Positions 22,127 through 31,685 of a stretch of DNA of 64,000 nucleotides are shown here, in pieces. Under the pieces are notes generated by a model. That model saw only the letters and a list, made by a program, of their open reading frames with translations, was not told the origin of the DNA and searched no databases. A program made the translations under genes and the position numbers. The number at the start of each line of letters is the position of its first letter. The first letter of the stretch is position 1. This DNA is from Chaetoceros tenuissimus (Eukaryota; Bacillariophyta; Thalassiosirophyceae; Chaetocerotales; Chaetocerotaceae): NCBI GenBank assembly GCA_021927905.1, contig BLLK01000049.1, positions 53,073-117,072 on the forward strand, written 5' to 3'.

Positions 22127-22424
22127 TGTTGGAATACAATGCTGTCGTGGAGTTACTAATTTATTCTACGTATGTATGTATCCTGCATGAGGGTTCTCAT
22201 TATTGGATAGTATCTACCAATCCGATAAGGATGGCATTGTAATTCATTCTTTGCTTTTCCAAAGGCTTCGTCGCTACAGTAGAGCATCGAATACGGGGAT
22301 TCGACGCTCTCACAATAAGTTGATAATAAAGATAATACATTGGTAACGTTGATTATTCCGTTAGCATCTATCTAGATTCAACTTCACACCAATTCCAAAA
22401 GTACAGAATCTTCCGATTCTAAAA
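22127..22424 (+). repeat. right LTR of the plus-strand Copia element
   Basis: 298 bp, identical by eye to the left LTR. It is followed directly by the second TAAAG target copy (22425-22429). Confidence 0.95.
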
Positions 22425-22429
22425 TAAAG
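22425..22429 (+). repeat. target-site duplication TAAAG, right copy
   Basis: Matches 14003-14007. Removing one copy plus the element restores the reading frame of the split BTB gene. Confidence 0.9.
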
Positions 22430-22824
22430 AGAAGGCCTTGAATCTTCGAGCTGAACGCTTTACTATTTCTTATGAAAAGGAAGACTGCCTGAATGACCAA
22501 CTTGTCATTAGCTGCTTCAAGTATTTGAATGTTTATATTAAAGATGTGAACAAGGCCATTGTCGAAACCATCAATGCACTTGAAATTGTGAACAGTTTAA
22601 ATTTAGTTGTCACTCAAGTGAATTATTATCCGAAATGTGGGAATAGAAAGAATTTCATTGAAGAAGTTCTTATCAAAACTGAGTTTGCAAATAAAGAGAA
22701 AAAGAAACATGATAGCCTTGATGATTTGACTGATGTAGAAGAAGAGGAATCGAAAAGCTGCACGGAGAAGGATGTGGTAGTTGAAGATACTGGTGATACT
22801 GGCTCTTCGACTTCTGTAGATTAG
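22430..22824 (+). pseudogene. BTB/T1 protein, paralogue 2: 3' part after the retrotransposon
   Basis: This carries the C-terminal module of the BTB family: FTISYEKE, then an AIVETINALEIVNSLNLVVTQV-type segment and an acidic Ser-rich tail. All align in order with paralogue 1 (FSISYKKK, TINAIAILKASKIVVTHV, STDVEEE). The first in-frame ATG-like start is not a true start; this is the displaced 3' exon-like remainder of the gene beginning at 13518. Confidence 0.9.
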
Positions 22825-23085
22825 GGATGAGAATCTACATATACTCTGCAATAAAAGGACAGTTCATCTATTCCTAATCTATTCCTACGCCCAGTCCAAT
22901 CGATCATGATTAGCATAGATAGACTCTACACAAGAAGAAGTTCAGTATTTTGATAAGTATTGACCGGCTGGCTATAACTGAATGAGAACTGTGATTCCAA
23001 AGAATATATTTATCAAAGTAAACAAAATTATATCTATTACAATTAGTATTTTTTAGTATTTTTTGCATAACCTCTTCAAGCCATC

Positions 23086-23883
23086 ATGTCAGCTACACAA
23101 GACAGTATTGTGAAACTCAACGTTGGAGGAACTCACTACGTAACCTCTCTAACAACCATCAACAACTCCCCAAAGTCGATGCTTGCCAAGGCCGTATCCG
23201 ATAGATGGAAGAAAGAAGATAGCAACGAACCTATTTTCTTTGACAGAGATGGACAGCGCTTCAAGTATGTTCTAGATTACTTGAGAGATGGTAAAGTCAA
23301 TCTACCTGTAGGTGAGAATGTAGAAACTTTTCGAACCGAGTTGGAATACTTTGGAATCGATATCGATCCAGATTCCATCACCTCCGATGAAGACATGGAG
23401 ATTGTATCATTCAAATCGAGGTTCCGAAACCACATGAAAAGATTGGAGGACCAGATCGAGGTATCTGAACGCTCTCATGCTGTGCATTTGATTGCAAAAG
23501 ACGTAGTTAAAAGGGATGTGGAGCTTCAATCCCGAAACTGTCTAGAAGCTGTAGATGCTGATATTACATCTGAAATCATCTACAAAAGGGGCAAGTGCAA
23601 TGACTTAGTCTACAATTTTCTACAGAAACTCAAACGGCGCGGAAACATTGCTGAAAATAATGAATGCGAAAGGTCGATCAATGCTCTTACAGTTAACTTC
23701 AAGTTAGGGATTACTGTTAAGGATATCAAGACAAAGGAAACAAGGGGACCTCCCGACTATCGTATTGAACTAAGTTCGACATTTGTTTCGAAAGTAAGGT
23801 CCTTGTCATATATGGCCAGTCAAAAGGGCACGCGAACAATATTTGATGACCAGGAAAAGGGCACGCGAACAATATTTAGATGA
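23086..23883 (+). CDS. BTB/T1 (KCTD-like) domain protein, paralogue 3
   Basis: 265 residues from ATG 23086. Residues 7-105 form the most canonical T1/BTB domain of the cluster (VKLNVGGTHYVTSLTTI, FKYVLDYLRDGKVNLP, ELEYFGIDIDPD). The C-terminal half differs from paralogues 1 and 2 in most of its length and is Lys/Glu-rich, with a possible helical segment at about 115-200. The end carries a direct repeat of KGTRTIF (a 27-nt tandem duplication at about 23824-23877) just before the stop, suggesting slippage. No channel helices are present. An adaptor or oligomerisation role is inferred. Confidence 0.8.
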   Translation: MSATQDSIVKLNVGGTHYVTSLTTINNSPKSMLAKAVSDRWKKEDSNEPIFFDRDGQRFKYVLDYLRDGKVNLPVGENVETFRTELEYFGIDIDPDSITSDEDMEIVSFKSRFRNHMKRLEDQIEVSERSHAVHLIAKDVVKRDVELQSRNCLEAVDADITSEIIYKRGKCNDLVYNFLQKLKRRGNIAENNECERSINALTVNFKLGITVKDIKTKETRGPPDYRIELSSTFVSKVRSLSYMASQKGTRTIFDDQEKGTRTIFR

Positions 23884-24110
23884 GTAATAATCAAACTCTC
23901 TCAACTGCTCTGGCTACGTTTCAAGGAGGATGATTCTTACGTACTGAGTGCCATGCACCTGAATCACTAAACTAGAACTTCGTATGAAATGTATGCCCAA
24001 AATTTAGTATTGCTTCCTTTGATATTGAACTTTGTGCTCTAATACGAGCTATATCTATAACCCTTCATTATACCTACTGCTCACTCAATTACGAAACACC
24101 CTCGTCGTGT

Positions 24111-24929
24111 TTATTCTCGTCTAAAGACAAATACATGATACCCAAAGGAACAACTCGTTGCAAAATCCTCATCCTCTTCAACTCCCCCAGTGATATTTGG
24201 TTTCTCATATGAAAAGCCATAGCTCCTAGCAGTATCCAATACTTGTTCTATCGAAACAGAATGAGGGCAGAAACCTAGAAGAAATACTCCATCAGGCTTC
24301 AACAATTTATCGATAGTCTTCCAGCCCGGTTCTAAACTACTTTCAAAGTAAAAGATGTCTGTTCCCATCATGACACTCTGTTTTCCGTATTGTTCTTGAA
24401 ATGAATCAAGATTCTTGTTCCATATAAGTTGCGGACTCAGAATAGAAGCTTCACCTTCTTCTATCGAGTCATCTAAGTCACATTCCTTCTTTTCTTCTCC
24501 ATCGTATTCATTATACTCTTGACGAAATCGATCCAACCTATTCAATTCAATGTTATGTCTCAAATTATTCAACACATCAACATCACCATCTGTACTCAAT
24601 ACTTGTTTCGCACCTAAATGATGAGCAACGATACCACATAAACCTAACCCAGCACCAATTTCAAGTACAGTTTGATCCTTGACATACTCTTGATTATCAA
24701 GTAGAAACCCAGTCAAAACTTGCGAACAAGTCCATAGTGCCAAACCGGTTGATTGATTGGCTTCTGACTTTTCTCGCAATACAATCTTTTGATCAAGTTC
24801 CTCGTAATCAAATTCTAAATTGTAGTCATTGGCATTGTTTGTGTCTTGTTTGTCGAGAGCATCATGTGTAATTTCTTGAGCTACGAATTCGTCATTGGTT
24901 TCTTTCCACGTAACGTCTTGAACTGCCAT
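24111..24929 (-). CDS. family-16 (METTL21/FAM86-like) protein methyltransferase
   Basis: 272 residues from ATG 24929; the longer in-frame start at 24998 adds a hydrophobic stretch absent from the family. The fold is a Class I SAM-dependent methyltransferase: TGLALWTCSQVL precedes motif I VLEIGAGLGLCGI (about residue 97), then an acidic loop STDGD, and later GTDIFYFES in place of the usual DVxY motif IV. The protein likely methylates lysines of a translation factor or chaperone, as other members of this family do; the substrate cannot be read from sequence. It has no targeting signal and is probably cytosolic. Confidence 0.8.
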   Translation of the reverse strand: MAVQDVTWKETNDEFVAQEITHDALDKQDTNNANDYNLEFDYEELDQKIVLREKSEANQSTGLALWTCSQVLTGFLLDNQEYVKDQTVLEIGAGLGLCGIVAHHLGAKQVLSTDGDVDVLNNLRHNIELNRLDRFRQEYNEYDGEEKKECDLDDSIEEGEASILSPQLIWNKNLDSFQEQYGKQSVMMGTDIFYFESSLEPGWKTIDKLLKPDGVFLLGFCPHSVSIEQVLDTARSYGFSYEKPNITGGVEEDEDFATSCSFGYHVFVFRRE

Positions 24930-25262
24930 TGTGATATGTAGATACAAAAGTAAGTCAATGTTTGTAAAGAAATAGTGACACAAGGTATGGTGCAACAAAG
25001 TGAGAAAGCATGTTTATTTGTTCCACTTGATGACGTCGTACTGAAAATAGAAATGTGAGCAAAAATAAGTGGCTGGCAATATTGTGCTCGTCTGTCTGTT
25101 CTTCACATTCTTGCCGCTTACAAAGTAGCAATGTCGATAGCCAATGAAATATTTAGATTAATGATCTATTCCCGTCACGAACCGTATATTTTGGCGAATA
25201 AATAATGTGCCATTGGATATTTTGATATTATTTGGGTCTCCAGCAAAACGACATATCTAATA
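24930..25262. promoter_or_regulatory. divergent promoter region
   Basis: 333 bases between the methyltransferase gene (minus) and the secreted-protein gene (plus). It contains TGACGTCG at 25031-25038, one base off the CRE palindrome. Nothing else is recognised. Confidence 0.3.
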
Positions 25263-27487
25263 ATGAACCCGAGATTGCACATATTTTTATATTCGAGGTT
25301 ATTGAAAATGTACATCCTTGCTGTTCTAATTCTATTCAATACCATTCATAATGCATCAGCTTCCATCAAGTTACAACGTACAAATCTGGAAGAGGTAATG
25401 AGGCAACGTTTGCATGAAGCAATTGAATCTTCATTGAATGATAATTTTCAAAGAAGAAATGAAGAATGTGGCGATGACTATTATGAATACGACGATTACT
25501 ACGGCTACTACAATTATAAAAACTTCTACTATTCAGGCTTTATTCCAGAGGGTATTGTATCTGAACAATGTGCAGCTACGACAGCTGTTGCATTTCGCAG
25601 TACAAAGATTTACAAGGAAAAAACAATTGAAGAAGTTGAAGAGGCAATTGAAATCAGTTTTGATAATGTTACAGCTACATTCTGTTTGAATGGTTCTTGT
25701 GATACATTTCAAGAGGATTGCATGAAACTTGGAGGACATTTCGTGACTGCAAACTTTACTACTTATTCTCCTTGTAACGAATGCGAGGTACGATTTCTAG
25801 ATGTCAATTATCCTCTTTGTTTAGGATGGGACTGCGATGAAACAGAAGTACAAAATTTCGCCAATTACATTGGAAAGATTCAAGTGTGCGATGATGGAGA
25901 AGATGTTCCTGTTGAAAGATATGGAGAGCCTGAGATTGATTCATATCCGAATGATACAAATGCTGCATGCTATGGAGACATGTACAATCTATTCTTCAAT
26001 ACAGAAGTATATGGAGAGACTAACGAGTTTGACTATGTCAATATGAATGAAACATTGTGCGAAGATAGTGATGGTGTTATATTGACTACCGCCATTGCAG
26101 ATACGAATACTACACAGCAAAATGATCAATGTGTAAATCTTATTGATGTACCACTTTGTTACTCGAGCTCATGTAATCTGGACGAGGCTGAAAATATGGT
26201 GGAATACTTTTTCAACGACGTCAGTATCATGAAGGAAGAAGAAGGTTGCCAAAGTATAGCTGTTGCAATCTCAACTATTGCACCTACTCTATCTTCAAGT
26301 CCGTCCGTGTCACCTTCTAGTGTGCCTACGATTTCAATGAGTCCATCCATTTCAACTTTACCTACAGAGTCACCAACAATTTCGGATAAACCTACAGATT
26401 CATCCAAGCCAAGTTCTTCTCCTTCTGTTTCATTAGCGCCATCAGTAGCTCCGTCTTTGCTTGCTAGCTCAGTTCCTTCGGCTTTACCTACGCAAACTCC
26501 GTCTACATCGAAGACACCATCGGTGATACCGTCCCAAAGACCATCCAAGTCTTTATTTCCGAGCTTGAGTCCTTCTTCATTTCCATCTCTTCTACCGACA
26601 AATGCCCCGACAGCTGCAGCCGCAAGTGTGAGTATTTCATTGAGGGAAAATCTTTGTAGGGATTCTTATTTTCCCTGTTCTTCAAGTGTCTAACTTTCAT
26701 CTTATTCTTTTAGCCTACAAGCTCTCCAACTTTTGCTCCTACGAATGCCCCAACAGCTTCACCAACAGCTTCACCAACTTTTCCACCTGTAAAAACTCTT
26801 AAAGATAGTCCATTTCCATTCAGATTTGGTCAGGAATACTATACTTGCACTGATATCGGAACAAATGGTGTTACTGTCACTTGTGATTCAAGAAATGATA
26901 TTGCAGGTGATGTGAAAACACATTGTCCAGCTACGTGCTCTGCACCAGATGTATATGAGTCAAATATGTACGTCGACTTTGGTATTGAAAAGAATGGAGG
27001 AGTTATCAAGCCAAAGCAATGTCGTCCTTGGCTCAGCGAGGATGATTGGGTCATGTGTGAAGAGAAATGTGCGGGTGGAGCAGATGGAAATTTTGTTGGA
27101 ATTCTTGATACATGCGAGAATTCATGTAGCACATGTGCATTGATTGGAATGGATAGTCCTCTTCCATTTAGATTCAGGAAAAAATATTACACCTGTGCTG
27201 ATGTTTCTGATGCTGGGCCAGTGACTTGTAATAGTCAGGGAGATATAGTCGGTGATGTAGCAAAACACTGTTCTGCAACTTGCAATCAAGTAGTTGGTAG
27301 CTTCGATGAAAGCAACATGTATGTTGATGTTGGTATCAAGAAGATGGGTGTGACGAGGCCAAAAAAGTGTCGCCAATGGTTAAAACAAAATAACTGGTCC
27401 AAATGCGTCAAAAGATGCAACAAACTTGACGTTCGTCAAACTTGCCCTAAAACTTGTTGGGAATGCGACGGTCGCCAAGCAGTATGA
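25263..27487 (+). CDS. secreted Cys-rich protein with Pro/Ser linker and two ShK-like domains (family member 1)
   Basis: Two exons, 25263-26627 and 26714-27487, joined in phase 0 by an 86-nt intron with GTGAGT donor and TTTTAG acceptor. The start is ATG 25263, or ATG 25308, which gives a cleaner signal peptide ending near NASASI. The N-terminal part (to about residue 340) is a Cys-rich module shared with the genes at 42103 and 46549: SEQCAATTA, NGSCDTFQ, DVNYPLCLGWDCDETEV, SYPNDTNAACYGDM, EEEGC. A Pro/Ser/Thr linker follows, with repeated PS.SP.xxP units of the kind common in diatom cell-surface proteins. Exon 2 ends in two tandem Cys-rich repeats, each with YYTC, a WL....W segment and a TC..(S/T)C..C tail resembling ShK domains. 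Likely extracellular or frustule-associated. Confidence 0.8.
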
Positions 27488-27555
27488 AGAAGAAGAACCA
27501 AAAATGTGATACTAAAAAATTACTTTAAATTTTGTGAAATGTTGATAAATCTCAG

Positions 27556-29934
27556 CTAGGCTTCAAAGCTTTCACTGCCCATATGAGCAAGAATGTCGTC
27601 AGTAGTAAAGTCTCCATCATTGAAATGCCTCTCTTCAAAAGAATGCTGAGTATTTAAAAGGATTGGACCAAGATCTTCATCTTCCATGAATACCTCTTTT
27701 TGTGGATCATTGATTGAATCATGAAATTCCTTATTCAAATGTTGCAACTTACAGCTATTACTTAACTCAGATAGTACATGAGATCTATCACCAACCGCAC
27801 GTATGAGTCTAGATTCCCGATGTTCGTCTCCATTGTTTTCATCTTCTGCAAAGAGCGATGCAAAAATACCTCCTCCAAAGTAGCACCACTTATATGAAGA
27901 AGAAGGGTAAGAGCTAGCATAAAAATATTCAGTCACAATCAACAACTTTTTACTTACATGTGCAAAAAGCATAGACATTATAATAATACCTCCCGTCCAA
28001 TGGAGTTCTTGAACTGGTGCAATGACAGAAAAGGCTGTCCACTCCCACCATACCTCAATGATGCATTCAAGGACGATGTATAGAAGACTGTTTTCATATT
28101 TCAGTAGGATAACCCAATGCTGCATGACAAGTGGCAGAGTCACTGAAATAACTTCTGGAGTTGGAGAAAGTACCTTTGTGACTACCGTTGCAACATAAAG
28201 AGCACAAGAAGAGTGATGAACTACAGTACCCATACCGACAATGAAATCACTTGTTCGTTGCTGCCAGGTTCGATGTTCGTCATAGAATGCAGAATGAAAG
28301 AGTATCAATGACTCTGGAAAGCCAAGCTTCCACATTGCTGCTACGATTAGCGGTATAGCAAAGAAGTTACCCGAAATAGCTAATCCTAGTGTCGTCGCTG
28401 CTAAAATTGGAAATACAAATTGCGCAACTTTCCATTTCCACTCCATTTCTTCGTCCCATTCTCCTGAGAGAACAATTCTCCATACCAAGTATTCTGAACC
28501 AAATCCAGTAATTATCATTGTAAAATACATTACGAATGCGACGTAGCTCATGAATTGAAGATTGTTAAAATCATCCACGGGATAACTTCCAGTAAAAGAA
28601 TGACTTTTCGAGAATTTAGGTTCGATGTTTGCTCCATGTAGATCGAACTCACATTCCCGAACTATAGAAAAAGTTAGAACATGATATGCTTAGGACTATT
28701 CTTCATTTTGAAATAGTTGAGTCCACTATTTCTTGACTTACTCATGGTTTCATCAAAACCCATTTCATATGCATTTTGAGCCATTTGTTCCAGCTCATAG
28801 CTAGAAAAGTAGTCGTTTGGCTTTTCGCTTCTACTCTGCTGGCAATACATGCTTGGATCCTCCGAAGGATCGAATGATAATTTACTACAGCGATCTGAAT
28901 TCTTGCCGACGAATGCTGAATTGAGAATCCAGCATCCTTTCGAATAATCGTCCAAGTACCAATCGACATTTTTTGTAGATGGCAATGCATCGTATCTTAA
29001 ACGACAATCTTCAATATTGGAGAAACCTAAGTCCTCTATGACTTGACAATTATCATACAAAATACTACAAATGTGTTTCCCTATGTTATCTGTTTCTGTC
29101 AAGAGACGGCGTTAAAGCAATTGTTAGATGTGTGTAATTTGGTTGTATGGGACAAGTAGAGAACTACTCACCAAGGAATTCAGTACCAAACAGTGAAGCA
29201 AAGTATTGTTCAGGGTAGAATAAATCAATAGCCTCTACAGTAAACGGTTCTGGTTTGTAAGTGACTCTATAAGAAACAAAGGATTCAAGGCATCTATTCG
29301 CTGGATTATAGTCTTGCTTAATTTGAATCTTGTCTGACGTAGCGATGGTGACAGAGCACTGATCATGAGTTTGCTGAAGTGGAGTTATCTTGAGGTCGCT
29401 AGATCTCTTGAAAAGCTGAAAGAAATCGGCTTTCCAAAAGTCAATGTATTCTTTGATTGCAGATGGCCCAACATGCGGCCCAGTTTGTGCCAAGTTTAAC
29501 TCGGTAGACTCGTCTGAACATGAGGTTGGATAAGTGAACGTATTTACAATCAAGAAAGTATTACCATAAAATATATATATCTTCTTACCCATCCATTTAT
29601 CATAGTCATTAGTATTCAAGACATCAAACTTTGAGTCCTTGAAAGATGCCATACATTTTTCCGACGCAGTATACTGATTGTACTTATTTCTTCTATCTGC
29701 AATACCAAATTCAGTTACAAAAAAGGCAAGTGAATGAACAGTGAAGAGAATCACTGTTATAGTCGAGAATATCAACCACATTTTTTTGGAATCCCTAGCT
29801 GTATGATTCGCCTTGAATAATCTAAGAGCAAGAGAGCTTTTACCAGAAAAATCTCGAGTGAAAGAATCATTACTAGGCAGAGAGTCCGGTATTTTCTCGT
29901 CTTCAGTATTGAATGATACAGCTTTAGTGGTCAT
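27556..29934 (-). CDS. three-exon multi-pass membrane protein, function unknown
   Basis: Exons 29934-29172, 29095-28742 and 28661-27556, joined in phase 1 by GT-AG introns of 76 and 80 nt (donors GTGAGT and GTAAGT). The N-terminal tail is cytosol-like. It is followed by a transmembrane helix at about residue 52 (MWLIFSTITVILFTVHSLAF) and a large loop with paired cysteines, including the middle exon (CSILYDNC, CRLRY, CWILN, CSKL, CEF). The last exon supplies several hydrophobic helices and WEW/HHSS-type residues. An acidic Ser-rich tail ends the protein. This topology suggests a sensor, transporter or TLC-like enzyme, but I recognise no family. The 5' flank carries five telomeric repeats and then an LTR element, so its promoter has been rebuilt. 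Confidence 0.75.
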
Positions 29935-29959
29935 GATCGAAATATAGGTATATATTGTG

Positions 29960-29989
29960 TTAGGGTTAGGGTTAGGGTTAGGGTTAGGG
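29960..29989 (+). repeat. internal telomeric repeat (TTAGGG)5
   Basis: Five perfect TTAGGG units in the 5' flank of the membrane-protein gene (start 29934), 12 bases before the LTR element that begins at 30002. The sequence ATATAGGTATAT..ATTGTGT just before it reappears on the far side of the element at 36103-36119. Confidence 0.95.
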
Positions 29990-30001
29990 TGAAGAACACC
30001 T

Positions 30002-30300
30002 TGTTATTTCAAAGAGTCGGCTGCTTCAATCCGATGAGTGTTAGAACTCGAGGATGGCTGACGTGTGATGTCTAAAGGTACAATAAGATATGGTGTTTCA
30101 ACCTTGGTTATTGACTGGATTAGGTTTAAAGAATGATATCGTTAAGATGATCATTCAGCTACTTGTTTCTCAATGCATCTGCATATGTTCTTCGTTGTTG
30201 TTGTTCCAATTGCTTACGTGGAGGTTCATCCAACGCATTAATGAATTCCTGGCTATCTCCCTTGCTGGGATGTAGCCCTGGTTTGTCATTTTTCACAACA
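30002..30300 (-). repeat. 3' LTR of the minus-strand Copia element
   Basis: 299 bp, TGTTATTTC...TTTTCACAACA on the plus strand. By eye it is about 90% identical to the other LTR over the first 150 bases but far less over the rest. The Pol frame ends inside it at 30159. Confidence 0.9.
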
Positions 30301-31685
30301 CGCTCCTGCTTGGTGTAATCGAATACGGTGTCAACTGGAACAACGCCCATGACGATGTCTCAGAGACGCCTGAACAATGCTCCTTGTAATGGTTTTGTGA
30401 AAAAGTCTGCTACCATGTGTTCTGTCTTACAATGATGGACCTCGATTTTCTCAGACTTTACTCTGTCTGCAATAAAATAAAATCGTATGTCAACATGTTT
30501 CGATTTGCTCCCAGTAGATCTCCATCCATTTAACTCTATTTTCATAGCGCTTTCATTGTCTTGGTAATACAAATTTTCCTCAATGATATACCCTTGTGCC
30601 TCTAGAAACATACGTAACCAGATTGTGTTTGGTAGATAGTCGCTCGCTCCTACAACTTCTGCTTCTGTCGAACTTTTCGTGTTCAGTTTCTGTTTATTGC
30701 TCTTACTGCATATTACACCTCTACCGAAAGACATCGCTCCTCCAGTGTGACTTTTCCTGTCATTGTGAATGGCGTATGAGGCATCCACCCATGTCTGTAG
30801 CTTCGTTAAAGTGTCCGCTCCTAATGTTAAGTGTAGATCAATTGTTCCCCGTATGTAACAGAGTACCCGTTTTAACTTACCCCAATCCTCGATTGTAGGT
30901 TTTTGTACCCTGGTACGTAAGAACGACATTGCTGGTTTAATGTCTAGCCTGCTCCTTTCCGCAATATAGCATAGTTTTGCTACGACACTATGAAAACGTT
31001 CCTTCTTATCTTCGTTGAGAGGCTCAGACTTTTCGTTGATGATGTACAGATTTGGTTTAGCTGGTGTCATTGCATTTCTAGTTATGTCCATTCCTGATTC
31101 CTCGATTGCTTCCAATAGATATTCTTTCATATCGACAGTGACAGTTCTCCTTTTTCTATTGTATTTTATTTTCATTCCAAGGAACGTGTGTTCATCACCG
31201 AACGATACTTCCATCTTTCCAAACTTGCTTTCGAGTTTTGCGATAATGTCCTTTACTACCGTAAGCTCTTTGTGACTGATTTTGTTGTCGTCAACATATA
31301 TGCATACTGTGCATTGGGATCCGTTGATTGTAGCATTGGCAATGCACATGTCAAAAGGATTTAGTTCAAAACCCATATCGACTAAGCTACCCGAGAATAA
31401 TTCATACCATAGTAGGGCGGATTGTACACATCCATATAGAGCTTTCAACAACTCTACATATAGGACCTTCTGTCCGTTTTCGATTGTAACATACTCCTTG
31501 TACGATGGGTCTATATCACACAGTATATCAACTGTCTCCCCAGTAAACTTCATGAGTATGAAGTCTTCCATTCGAGCCTTGAGGTAAGCTCCTACCACGT
31601 CAGCCACAGCTACTTGTCTTCCTTCCATTGCATCTATCATACATGTCATTAGCAGAGCCTCCAACGTTACAGTTGGTGATGCTGT
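30159..31685 (-). CDS. Pol C-terminal part of the minus-strand element: RT and RNase H
   Basis: The frame is continuous with the Gag-Pol frame upstream, separated from it only by TGA 31686-31688. It begins TASPTVTLEALL, the standard start of Copia RT, then DVVGAYLKA with the first Asp and CIYVDD with the catalytic pair. RNase H follows with D in WVDASYA, E in KSSTEAEV and D in YYQDNESA, then HHCKTEHMVADFFTKPLQG. A second TGA at 30360-30362 interrupts FRRL-DIVMG where arginine (CGA) is expected, so one C-to-T change explains it. The frame then continues 67 codons into the 3' LTR. Not functional unless the stops are read through. Confidence 0.85.

Larger units (their letters stand above)
14008..22424 (+). 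mobile_element. Copia-type (CoDi-like) LTR retrotransposon, young insertion
   Basis: 8417-bp element on the plus strand, bounded by 298-bp LTRs that are identical by eye and flanked by TAAAG duplications. Order: LTR, PBS, gag, a second region with a zinc knuckle and acidic segment, gag-pre-integrase/integrase, reverse transcriptase, RNase H, polypurine tract, LTR. Integrase lies before RT, the Copia order. The coding frame is broken by TAA at 16219, TGA at 17641 and a frame change near 19545-19565. Identical LTRs show that insertion was recent, so these breaks were present in the parent copy, are recoding signals, or include consensus errors. It disrupts a BTB gene. Confidence 0.95.

Noticed and set aside
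26159..26548. Minus-strand frame with regular Gly/Val/Asp repeats
   Set aside because: Shadow of the Pro/Ser repeats of the secreted protein on the plus strand.
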